A stretch of DNA of 33,206 bases from an uncultured Bacteroidales bacterium (GTDB lineage: Bacteria; Bacteroidota; Bacteroidia; Bacteroidales; Porphyromonadaceae): positions 1 to 33,206 of the forward strand of contig CABTZX010000020.1 of the NCBI GenBank assembly GCA_902489445.1, given 5' to 3'. Positions 24,872 to 30,977 of the stretch are shown here, piece by piece. The notes under the pieces were generated by a model. It saw only the letters and a program-made list of their open reading frames with translations. It did no database searches and was not told the DNA's origin. Each line of letters begins with the position of its first letter. Position 1 is the stretch's first letter. The translations under genes and the position numbers were made by a program.

Positions 24872-24959
24872 AGGTATATACCTTTCTCGCAATAGGTATA
24901 TACCTCCCGATGGAAACTTATATACCTTTCTGCCGATAGGTACGTACCTTTTGCCCACT
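24872..24959. repeat. Second array of four 12-bp palindromes at exact 22-bp spacing
   Basis: Units start at 24872, 24894, 24916 and 24938: AGGTATATACCT, AGGTATATACCT, ACTTATATACCT and AGGTACGTACCT, with 10-bp linkers such as TTTCTCGCAA and TTTTGCCCAC. Period, unit number and core match the array at 8662. It lies between divergent ddh and a lipoprotein gene; the last unit starts 65 bp before the -7 box at 25003. Confidence 0.93.
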
Positions 24960-24978
24960 CGCGTTAGGAGCCATTCCT

Positions 24979-25010
24979 TTTGCTTATATCAATTTGTTTC
25001 TATACCTTTG
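24979..25010 (+). promoter_or_regulatory. Full Bacteroidota promoter of the Ig-like lipoprotein genes
   Basis: TTTG (24979-24982), 20-bp spacer, TACCTTTG (25003-25010). Both elements and the spacing match the consensus. The 5' leader would be about 80 nt. Confidence 0.85.
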
Positions 25011-25095
25011 CCAAGTAATGAGAGGTACTCTGTACGCTTTCATTATAAAAATGAGATTAGATTGACAGTTTGTAAGAGAAATAGTAATAAAAAAG

Positions 25096-25446
25096 ATGAG
25101 AAAACTATTTGCGAGCGCCCTTGCGCTCTCCCTCGGTGCCTTGCTGCTTACCGCTTCCTGCACACCTAAAGAAAAGTGGCCTACTCAGGAAGTGAAAAGC
25201 GTAAGCGTAACCAAATCTGATGTGGTGATAAAAGTGGGGAACAGCTATACCGTTTCGGATATAGTGATTGATCCCGTTGGCTCTGCCGATCCTGAGTTAG
25301 TGAGCGGCGATACCAACATAGCAACCACCAAAGGGTTAGTTATTACCGGTGAATCTGCCGGAACAACCGATGTAACCGTTAAGGCCGGCAATCAAAGCTG
25401 TGTGATTAAGGTTATCGTTAAGGGAAAGAAAAAGAGTGGAAAATGA
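25096..25446 (+). CDS. Small lipoprotein with one bacterial Ig-like (Big_2) domain
   Basis: A 116-aa lipoprotein; lipobox LLTASC with acylated Cys22. The mature part is one Ig-like fold: VKSVSVTKSDVVIKVGNSYTV, an SGDTNIATTKG turn, GLVITGESAGTTDVTVKAG and a final VIKVIVKG strand, the usual Big_2 order. The tail is Lys-rich. It is expected on the outer membrane, possibly surface exposed. It is followed after 86 bp by a related, larger lipoprotein with no terminator between them, so both probably share the promoter at 24979. Confidence 0.85.
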   Translation: MRKLFASALALSLGALLLTASCTPKEKWPTQEVKSVSVTKSDVVIKVGNSYTVSDIVIDPVGSADPELVSGDTNIATTKGLVITGESAGTTDVTVKAGNQSCVIKVIVKGKKKSGK

Positions 25447-25532
25447 TGCTTTGTTCTATATCCGTAGAATAAGCATGTGATTGTGACGAAGAAACTATTT
25501 AGTAAAGTAAAAACAGATCAACTATTGAGAGT

Positions 25533-26825
25533 ATGAAGAAATTGTTTGCAACATTTGCCGCTTTGGCAATGGTGGGGCTTATGGCCGTATCCTGTAAGGA
25601 GGACAATAACAAGCCCGATACCGGAATAAGCATTAAGTTTGCTCCTACCGAATTGAGCCTTATGGAAGGTGCCATTAGCGATCCTATCGCTGTTACCGTG
25701 GTGCCCGAAAACCGTGCAAGCGAATTGAAGTGGTTCGTTAGCGACCAAACGATCGCCGATATCGACGTTAATACACTTAAGGTAAAAGCTCTGAAGGAAG
25801 GTACCTGCACCATCACCGCTAAGTTGTTTGATGCCAATAATAAGGCTGAAGCAACTGCCGATTTGAAGGTTACGGTAGCTCCTAACGTAAATAACGAAGT
25901 TGCTAACGTAACGATTAAACCGGAAAAGGTGACATTGGCACCTCAGGAAACTAAGGATATCACCATTAGCATCCTGCCCGAAGGTGCGAAGCACGGTGAT
26001 ATTGTGGTTGCCAGCACCGACGATAAAATTGCTAAGGTGACAAACAAAAAGGATAACGTATTTACCATTACTGCTAATGCCATTGGTAAGGTTACCGTAA
26101 CCGCTACTGTGGGCGATAAAGCCGGTAAGTGCGAAGTGGAAGTGAAGGAAGGCGGTGCCGACCAGAAGGGTAAGATCGTTAAGGACTTCTACTTCTGGGA
26201 TCTAGCCTCAGACTTTGATATTGCCGATATCAAGAAGGCTGAAGAAAAAATAGGGCGTGAACTGGATGGTAAACCTGCAGAAAAAGATGGTATACTGAGT
26301 TACTATTTCCATTTCCTAAACCCGGCAAGTAAGGATGCTTTCATTTTAGGAACTTTCCAGATAGACTGCACTGTTGAACAAGGTACTCAAGATTGGCAAG
26401 GTCACCGCACGGAAGTAGCCATGATGAACTATGATAAGGATTATGGTGACGGAATTGATCTGACGCAGCCTTTGGAATTTGGAACAGACAATAAAATTAC
26501 TCCATCAGAAAATGCCTATCTCAATTTCTTAGCAAACTATTTTGAGGTTGAAATTAGTAATAATACCATTTATGGTGTTTATATGAGGGATAAGGAAGGA
26601 AATAAAATGAGAAGGATTGCTTTCCAGACTGAACCTTCAATTGCAAAACATTATATTTTGCCTATGGAGGAATTCGAATCTGGAGGTAAACGAATACTTT
26701 CTATGCTTTACATCCCTGCAATATCGTTAAAGCCTGCAGAATCAGTACGAAGCCATGGAGGCCTCCGGATGCTTCAATTTAAAGCTCCCTACGAATATGT
26801 ACTATTTTCAAATATACTGAAGTAA
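25533..26825 (+). CDS. Lipoprotein with two Ig-like domains and a novel C-terminal domain
   Basis: A 430-aa lipoprotein; lipobox MAVSC with acylated Cys21. Two Big_2-like domains (about 32-115 and 121-206) show the LSLMEGAISDPIAVTV, KALKEGTCTITAKL, VTLAPQETKDITISI and AIGKVTVTATVGD patterns. After a VKEGGADQKG linker, residues about 213-430 form a different domain that I do not recognise, with many aromatic residues. Base use changes with it: the first half is rich in GCT, GTA, ACC and AAG codons, the second is visibly more AT-rich with TTT, AAT and ATT. This suggests a mosaic protein with a conserved export and spacer part and a swapped or faster-changing end. A terminator follows. Confidence 0.88.
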   Translation: MKKLFATFAALAMVGLMAVSCKEDNNKPDTGISIKFAPTELSLMEGAISDPIAVTVVPENRASELKWFVSDQTIADIDVNTLKVKALKEGTCTITAKLFDANNKAEATADLKVTVAPNVNNEVANVTIKPEKVTLAPQETKDITISILPEGAKHGDIVVASTDDKIAKVTNKKDNVFTITANAIGKVTVTATVGDKAGKCEVEVKEGGADQKGKIVKDFYFWDLASDFDIADIKKAEEKIGRELDGKPAEKDGILSYYFHFLNPASKDAFILGTFQIDCTVEQGTQDWQGHRTEVAMMNYDKDYGDGIDLTQPLEFGTDNKITPSENAYLNFLANYFEVEISNNTIYGVYMRDKEGNKMRRIAFQTEPSIAKHYILPMEEFESGGKRILSMLYIPAISLKPAESVRSHGGLRMLQFKAPYEYVLFSNILK

Positions 26826-26852
26826 GATAGTTCCTATTCCGTATAATACGAG

Positions 26853-26890
26853 GAGGGTGTGTCCAACAGAGGTTGGGCGCACCCTCTTTC
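26853..26890 (+). terminator. Terminator after the Ig-like lipoprotein genes
   Basis: A 15-bp stem with two G-U pairs joins 26853-26867 (GAGGGTGTGTCCAAC) and 26872-26886 (GTTGGGCGCACCCTC), loop of 4, then TTTC. Confidence 0.92.
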
Positions 26891-27008
26891 CATTATCTCC
26901 CCTCTTTTCCTTATTTGCTTTTTCCCTCGGTAACGCCCGGGGCACTGCCCTCTATGTTTATTACCCATCCTTTTATTCCAAGGAATTAATCGTTTTTACG
27001 GCAAAATA

Positions 27009-27040
27009 TTTGGTCGGCCCCCTTTTTCTTATTACCTTTG
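27009..27040 (+). promoter_or_regulatory. Full consensus promoter of the tRNA-Gln gene
   Basis: TTTG (27009-27012), 20-bp spacer, TACCTTTG (27033-27040), 42 bp before the mature tRNA. Confidence 0.88.
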
Positions 27041-27082
27041 CGCCCGGATGGAGAAGATAGGGGGTTATTTTCCGATTCCGAT

Positions 27083-27153
27083 TGTCCCGTGGTGTAATGG
27101 TAGCACAACAGGTTTTGGTTCTGTTTGACAAGGTTCGAATCCTTGCGGGACAA
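27083..27153 (+). tRNA. tRNA-Gln (anticodon TTG)
   Basis: Acceptor arms TGTCCCG (27083-27089) and CGGGACA (27146-27152) pair fully, with discriminator A. The anticodon arm ACAGG-TTTTGGT-TCTGT shows anticodon TTG. The T arm is CAAGG-TTCGAAT-CCTTG. CCA is not encoded. A T-rich stretch follows. Confidence 0.96.
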
Positions 27154-27265
27154 CAAAGCACCGAAAATATGTCATTCTGATTGCTTCCTTTCTTTCCTTG
27201 TTTTCAATGGTTCGGATTCAATTCATTTCTCTTTAATATAAAGAGTTACCGAAAGAGGCTCCCCA

Positions 27266-27359
27266 CCCACTTAAACGAATAGGGATTTAGATCGAATTTT
27301 CTTTCAACCTTCTCACACCGGCTAAGCAATTTTCAATCCCGAACGAGAGCTTAAGTGGG
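27266..27359. other. Imperfect long inverted repeat
   Basis: CCCACTTAA (27266-27274) is complementary to TTAAGTGGG (27351-27359), and GGGATT (27282-27287) to AATCCC (27335-27340) inside it. The gene-free stretch 27154-27610 holds this dyad, the repeat at 27388 and a terminator. It may be a structured RNA or a remnant of a small mobile element. Confidence 0.5.
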
Positions 27360-27387
27360 GTAGCTCGGCTCCAATAGTACCACATCC

Positions 27388-27512
27388 CAGAGAGAGTTTC
27401 TATACAGCAAACCCAAAGCTCTGAAGCAAAAACAGAGACTTCTGTATTGCAAACTGAAAGTTGTAAAGCTAAAACAGAGCGTTCTGTATAGTAAAACTGA
27501 AGTTGAAAAGAA
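27388..27512. repeat. Three copies of a 42-bp repeat
   Basis: Copies start near 27388, 27433 and 27475. The best two begin CAGAG, then TTCTGTAT, then GTAAA or GCAAA, ACTGAAGTT-like and AAAG. CAGA and TCTG form a small dyad. Within copies, GCAAA/GTAAA/GCTAAA blocks alternate at about 19 and 23 bp, an average of 21. A fourth copy is at 28283, on the other side of the toxin-antitoxin genes. Confidence 0.82.
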
Positions 27513-27547
27513 AAAAGAGGGAAAGCATACAGCTCCCCCTCTTTTAT
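27511..27547. terminator. Bidirectional terminator beside the toxin gene
   Basis: AAAAGAGGG (27513-27521) pairs with CCCTCTTTT (27537-27545), with T runs on both strands. On the minus strand it would end the toxin-antitoxin transcript about 65 bp past the toxin stop. Confidence 0.8.
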
Positions 27548-27610
27548 TTACAAAATGCGCTTTTCCTTCCCCTATCCATAGTTTTCCATATTTTTCTCCA
27601 TTCGGTTATA

Positions 27611-27895
27611 CTAAAAGAGGTCAGAATGAGAGCCTAAGCGAGATAGTACTATTAGCTCCTCATATGCGTTTGTTTGCTCAATCCATAGCAAAAGCAAGTC
27701 GCCCTCAATGTGCAGTTCCATACAACCCTCGTAGTTGCCGATCAACTTGTGGGGATGCATTTCGGCAGGTATATCGGAGCCTTTTGCAAGCATATCAATA
27801 ACACTAACGATTTTGGCTCGCCTTTTTAAGTCGTTTCTAAATCGTTTGATGTCTTTCTTAAATCGTGTGGTGTAGACAACTTTACGCTTCTTCAT
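27611..27895 (-). CDS. YafQ-family toxin (RelE superfamily mRNA interferase)
   Basis: A 94-aa toxin that should cut mRNA on the ribosome. It ends in the YafQ signature: HPHKLIGNYEGCMELHIEGD, then LLLLWIE and RLGSHSDLF. The residues matching the YafQ catalytic set are His49, His62, Asp66 and His90 (from the chosen start). I chose Met at 27895 (MKKRKVVYTTRF); the frame is open to 27913. The start overlaps the antitoxin gene by 14 bp, the usual order and coupling for type II modules. Confidence 0.92.
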   Translation of the reverse strand: MKKRKVVYTTRFKKDIKRFRNDLKRRAKIVSVIDMLAKGSDIPAEMHPHKLIGNYEGCMELHIEGDLLLLWIEQTNAYEELIVLSRLGSHSDLF

Positions 27896-28136
27896 CATCA
27901 AAAAGAGAGGCATCTATGGTTTCAATGCTACTTGTATCTATTTCTCCCTGAAATGCTCCTCTTTTGGCTTCAGAACAAGCTTTAGCTGTCTCCTCATTAT
28001 AGGGTCTGTATCCCATCCGGTAGAAAAGCGTTTCAATGTAGTTGCTTAAGCTCCTATTCTCCGCTTTTGCTTCCTTCTTGATTTGATCCAGCATACTCGA
28101 ATCTATCCTAATCGATGTGGTGCTCTTTAGATCCAT
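27882..28136 (-). CDS. Ribbon-helix-helix antitoxin (RelB/DinJ-like)
   Basis: An 84-aa antitoxin. The N-terminal part (about 4-45) is a ribbon-helix-helix: TTSIRIDSSMLDQIKKEAKAENRSLSNY-type strand plus two helices, which should bind its own operator as a dimer. The acidic, flexible C-terminus (ETIDASLFDDEEA) would wrap the toxin. It comes first in the operon and overlaps the toxin by 14 bp. A -7 box at 28174-28181 lies upstream. Confidence 0.9.
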   Translation of the reverse strand: MDLKSTTSIRIDSSMLDQIKKEAKAENRSLSNYIETLFYRMGYRPYNEETAKACSEAKRGAFQGEIDTSSIETIDASLFDDEEA

Positions 28137-28173
28137 TGTGACTGTTCGTTATTCGCTTCTGTTCATTACTGTG

Positions 28174-28181
28174 CAAATATA
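28174..28181 (-). promoter_or_regulatory. -7 box TATATTTG of the toxin-antitoxin operon
   Basis: A TAnnTTTG match on the minus strand, 37 bp before the antitoxin ATG; no clear -33. AT-rich flanks with repeated ATTATT may hold the operator. Confidence 0.55.
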
Positions 28182-28282
28182 ATCATTTCTAATAATAATG
28201 AATAACACTCCTAAGAATAGACAATGACATTTCAAAGACAAAGAATGATATTCATACAGAAAGAAATATACGTTTGCACAAA

Positions 28283-28325
28283 CAGAGCGTTCTGTATGGT
28301 AAAGCTGAAGTATTAAAGAAAAAGG
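28283..28325. repeat. Fourth copy of the 42-bp repeat
   Basis: Starts CAGAGCGTTCTGTAT, identical over these 15 bases to the copy at 27475, then GGTAAAGCTGAAG and ATTAAAG. Same orientation as the other copies, so the toxin-antitoxin genes lie between direct repeats about 0.8 kb apart. Confidence 0.85.
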
Positions 28326-28385
28326 GAAAAGTAGCTAGCTTCCCCCTCATTGTTCCCATTTATCCGTACCTTTTACCGGTGACGG

Positions 28386-28659
28386 CTACTTATCTTCGTA
28401 ATGCCCTAGGACGGAAATCACTAGGACAACTAATTCGTCATCTTGTATCAGATAAACAATTCTGTTTTCTTATCTATTTGACGCGACCAAACTTCTCTGT
28501 CATTAAAGTGTTTTAGGCGCTCTGGGCTTCCTATTCCCACTCTCGGATTGACCTCTAACTCGCTAAATATCTGAACAATTCTTTTCAGACTGTTTTTCTT
28601 TCCACTTTTGATGAGCTTCTTATACTCTTTTTAGCCTCTTTGGTCAGTCTGATATTCAT
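28386..28659 (-). pseudogene. YoeB/Txe-type toxin gene, frameshifted
   Basis: Reading across frames gives MNIRLTKEAKKS, then YKKLIKSGKKNSLKRIVQIF, ELEVNPRVGIGSPERLKHF, REVWSRQIDKK, IVYLIQDDEL and VISVLGHYEDK before a TAG at 28386. This is the length and motif order of the YoeB/Txe family, including the WSR and the final GHY. At least two frameshifts break it: one after AKKS and one after IDKK, where a single missing base restores DKKNRIVYL. The start ATG overlaps the stop of the antitoxin frame as ATGA. No functional toxin can be made from it. Confidence 0.85.
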
Positions 28660-28909
28660 AATGCCGCTTTAGAGCTTTGCCATTTTTTTAATTCCTCAGC
28701 CGTGTAGGCGGTGGTTTCTCCGGCATTGTACTCATCTATGGCATTTCGTTCAGTTCGTCTTCGTCATATATCCTATCTTTTTCTTTGATGGGTACAATAC
28801 GAAATGACCCATAATCACGAGTCGATAGAATCACATCGGAACCATCAAGGGCCTTTTTCAGATACTTTCCTTGGCTTTCCCTAAAATCTCTCGCACTTAT
28901 TGTAATCAT
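28656..28909 (-). pseudogene. YefM/Phd-type antitoxin gene, frameshifted
   Basis: The first frame gives 57 codons, MITISARDFRESQGKYLKKA and onward through DVILSTRDYGSFRIVPI to a TAG at 28736, typical of Bacteroidota YefM/Phd antitoxins that pair with Txe toxins. The C-terminal toxin-binding part continues in another frame as RNAIDEYNAGETTAY and TAEELKKWQSSKAAL, ending in a TGA that overlaps the toxin start. One indel near 28748 separates the two. The DNA-binding N-terminus could still be made and act as a repressor. Confidence 0.83.
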
Positions 28910-28948
28910 AATCGTCTATACTTATGGATACCACCTTGGCGACCAATG

Positions 28949-28956
28949 CAAAAATA
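28949..28956 (-). promoter_or_regulatory. -7 box TATTTTTG of the decayed antitoxin-toxin unit
   Basis: TAnnTTTG match on the minus strand, 39 bp before the antitoxin ATG. Confidence 0.4.
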
Positions 28957-29201
28957 ACAACTTTTCTTATACACACATTCCATATCAAAAAGAGCCTATG
29001 ATGCGATTTGGCATACCCTCGGTGCTATATTTGCGTCGAGAAAAAATAAAGATGCAACAGAAAACAAGTATGGAGACATTTGCTTTGTGCGATAGTGTAC
29101 GAATGTTTGGGACAGGAGAACAAGGGATTGCGTCACGTTACTCTTTCCTTTTCTTGCCGAAAAATTTGAGAAGAAAACTCGTTTTTTTCAATAAATGTTT
29201 G

Positions 29202-29209
29202 TACCTTAG
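29202..29209 (+). promoter_or_regulatory. Possible -7 box TACCTTAG of the structured RNA
   Basis: One base off TAnnTTTG, placed so that transcription would start near 29215, ahead of the long hairpin. Another box, TATATTTG at 29026-29033, could give a longer transcript. Confidence 0.4.
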
Positions 29210-29214
29210 TCGCG

Positions 29215-29424
29215 CGGAAGTGAGAGCGTCACTTCCGTCCCATAAAAAACGAAGCGATTGTGCTTATCTCGAAGTCGGGAACGTAGGAAATTCAAGACTT
29301 ATTCAGAGGGAAAGCATAGTGGTTTCCACGCGAATAGCGTGGGCTGCTATCTCCATACTCTCTGAAGCAAGGTATCCTACGACCTCCGACTTAGAACGTG
29401 GCACGGCAGTCCCACGCTTCTTTT
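29215..29424 (+). ncRNA. Long-hairpin RNA, probably 6S RNA-like
   Basis: The sequence folds by eye into one long interrupted rod: AAGTCGG (29272-29278) with CCGACTT (29386-29392); CGTAGGA (29282-29288) with TCCTACG (29375-29381); then a large internal bubble (14 nt on the 5' side, 9 nt on the 3' side); then TCAGAG (29303-29308) with CTCTGA (29360-29365); and an apical CCACGC/GCGTGG hairpin (29326-29342). A rod with a central bubble is the hallmark of 6S RNA, which binds the housekeeping RNA polymerase. The 3' side of the bubble, AGCAAGGTA, is the complement of TACCTTGCT, close to the local -7 consensus. A CGTGG/CCACG hairpin plus T-rich run ends it (29397-29424). A separate hairpin, CGGAAGTGA/TCACTTCCG, lies at 29214-29236. 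Confidence 0.55.
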
Positions 29425-29510
29425 ATTTATGTGGCGAGCAACCAAGTAAAACATACGTAGGAACGTGCTCTCCCTACTAATGAAGAGAGCCAATAAACAA
29501 ACAGAACACT

Positions 29511-29747
29511 ATGTCACAGATGATCAATCGAGGTAAGGAGCTAATCCGTATTAGCCCGAAAGATGCGAGAAAATTAGAGTATTCCACCAATGACGGAAGA
29601 ACCTGGAATACTCGTGGTACTTCCTCTCCCTCTATGGGTAACTTTCAGGATCTAACCGACAACGGGAAGGAGATTTTGGCAACTTGCGAAAAGGGGCTAT
29701 TTTACTCCACTAACGAAGGACGCACTTGGAATAGGCGAGGTCATTAA
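29511..29747 (+). CDS. Small protein with two Asp-box (BNR-like) motifs
   Basis: A 78-aa protein with two near-identical blocks, LEYSTNDGRTWNTRG (23-37) and LFYSTNEGRTWNRRG (63-77). Each fits the Asp-box pattern S-x-D/E-x-G-x-T-W, a beta-hairpin turn found between strands of sialidase-type propellers. The protein is far too short for a propeller and has no signal peptide or membrane segment, so it is probably a small cytosolic beta domain. The middle part, DLTDNGKEILATCEKG, reads as one beta-meander between the boxes. No known function; it lies just after the 6S-like RNA. Start at 29511, or at the Met codon three codons later. Confidence 0.75.
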   Translation: MSQMINRGKELIRISPKDARKLEYSTNDGRTWNTRGTSSPSMGNFQDLTDNGKEILATCEKGLFYSTNEGRTWNRRGH

Positions 29748-29749
29748 CA

Positions 29750-29806
29750 CAGTATGGGGGTAACAGGTCGGAATAACTAGTTTGTTCTGACCTATGCCCT
29801 TAACAC
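29750..29806 (+). other. Stem-loop after the Asp-box gene
   Basis: AGGTCGGAA (29765-29773) pairs with TTCTGACCT (29785-29793) with one G-U pair. No T-run follows, so terminator function is uncertain. Confidence 0.4.
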
Positions 29807-29832
29807 TCTCGTCCGGAATACCATAGTCTAGG

Positions 29833-30681
29833 ATGCATATGAAAAATAGTACCAAAGAAGGAAAAGCAAGCAAAACGAAAGAACAGATTAGGTTGTTGCG
29901 TGTGCTGGACTGGGTAGCAGATACAATTATTGTATCCAACGTAGCTTGCCTTGTTATATTGCTAAATGATAAATGCCTTCCGGAGCTAACCATCGGGATC
30001 AATATTTTTCTTGATATTAGCTTGTGGCTCCTTTTTATAGAGCTTGGGGTACGCATTTATTACAAACGTAAGGCTTTTTGGAAAAGCTCCGGAGATGTAT
30101 TTGATCTAGTGGTTACATCAATTTGTGCCGTGAGCTTGATACCTAGTTTAATCTCCATCAGAGCTTTGCGATTGTTGCGCTTAGTACGCACGTTTCGCGT
30201 CTTTTCCATCAACAAGCATATGCGTCGCTTTTCCGAAGCAATGTTCAAATCGCTACCGCGCGTTGCTTGGTCGAGTGTTTTCTTTGGGATGACGCTACTC
30301 ATCTATGCCATCATAGGTTCGGATAGTTATGGCGCAACGGCTCCGGAATACTTTGGCACATTGAGTCGCTCACTTTTTACCCTATTTCAAGTAATGTCGT
30401 TGGAGGCGTGGGCTTCGGATGTGGCTCGCCCGATTATGAGTGTGCATCCGTATGCTTGGCTCTATTTTGTGAGTTATATATTGATCGTTTCGTATATTTT
30501 GCTAAGTCTTGTGGCCGGTGTAATTACTGCAACAACCGTAGAAGTATACGAACATGATGCAACACACTCGGATCTTTTGAACGAAATAAAAAAGTTACAG
30601 AAGAAAGTGAACGAACTATCTCGGAGACTCCCTTCGGAACCGGAAGAGAAGAGTGGGAACGGAAATAGCGCTGCTCAATAA
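29833..30681 (+). CDS. Voltage-gated sodium channel homologue (NaChBac/BacNav type)
   Basis: A 282-aa six-helix channel subunit of the Ion_trans family, expected to work as a tetramer in the inner membrane. S1-S3 lie at about 22-44, 55-78 and 86-104. S4 (107-125) has Arg at every third position (110, 113, 116, 119, 122), the voltage sensor. S5 is about 144-163, S6 about 205-232. The pore loop FTLFQVMSLEAWASDVARP (182-200) matches the BacNav filter region; the filter is Leu190-Glu191-Ala192-Trp193-Ala194, where LESW is the common form and Glu191 should set Na+ selectivity. The C-terminus has a heptad coiled coil (about 248-266). A start at Met3 (29839) is possible. Confidence 0.93.
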   Translation: MHMKNSTKEGKASKTKEQIRLLRVLDWVADTIIVSNVACLVILLNDKCLPELTIGINIFLDISLWLLFIELGVRIYYKRKAFWKSSGDVFDLVVTSICAVSLIPSLISIRALRLLRLVRTFRVFSINKHMRRFSEAMFKSLPRVAWSSVFFGMTLLIYAIIGSDSYGATAPEYFGTLSRSLFTLFQVMSLEAWASDVARPIMSVHPYAWLYFVSYILIVSYILLSLVAGVITATTVEVYEHDATHSDLLNEIKKLQKKVNELSRRLPSEPEEKSGNGNSAAQ

Positions 30682-30737
30682 GCGCACTTTAATAGGTCAA
30701 AGTAATACTTATGCTTTCGGATGTCATAATGTGAGCT

Positions 30738-30882
30738 GTAACTTTTCCGCAGATAAAAGAACGAAGATGTTAGGGCAAATGTTTTCGGAAGATATGTGTG
30801 GCTGATCAAGCAATTCCGCCGGTACAAGTGGGGATTGATAAACAAAGACGTTAGTCTTCTTAAGCTTGTTCTTATTGCGTAA
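30738..30882 (+). pseudogene. 5' relic of a WYL regulator gene with lost start codon
   Basis: From about 30738 the sequence follows the promoter and first codons of the intact WYL gene at 31587 with few changes over roughly 80 bp. The start ATG is AGG here (30772-30774). The frame reads ANVFGRYVWLIKQFRRYK, then WGLINKDVSLL, against ANIFGRYVWLIEQFRRYG, then RLTYEEVSRL in the intact gene, and stops with TAA at 30880. The -7 box TATCTTTG of the intact copy is decayed to TAACTTTT. It is a truncated, inactive paralogue. Confidence 0.8.
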
Positions 30883-30939
30883 ATGATCAAATCCGGGTAA
30901 CCCTGTAGCCTGTACCTCGATATGGCACACCCTATGATG

Positions 30940-30947
30940 TATCTTTG
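30940..30947 (+). promoter_or_regulatory. -7 box TATCTTTG of the Trp-repeat gene
   Basis: A perfect TAnnTTTG 30 bp before the ATG at 30978. Confidence 0.55.
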
Positions 30948-30977
30948 CAGCGCAGACAAGAATTAATATTTATAGCA

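Noticed and set aside
27388..27512. CRISPR array
   Set aside because: Adjacent 42-bp copies have no spacers between them.
29215..29424. tmRNA, SRP RNA or RNase P RNA
   Set aside because: No tRNA-like ends, tag frame, GGAAGG-type SRP loop or RNase P core motifs are visible.
28998..29480. Plus-strand reading frame of 160 codons
   Set aside because: It covers the long-hairpin RNA and its terminator; the peptide has no protein-like pattern.
30675..30959. Minus-strand reading frame of 94 codons
   Set aside because: It lies opposite the WYL relic, whose similarity to the intact gene is on the plus strand.
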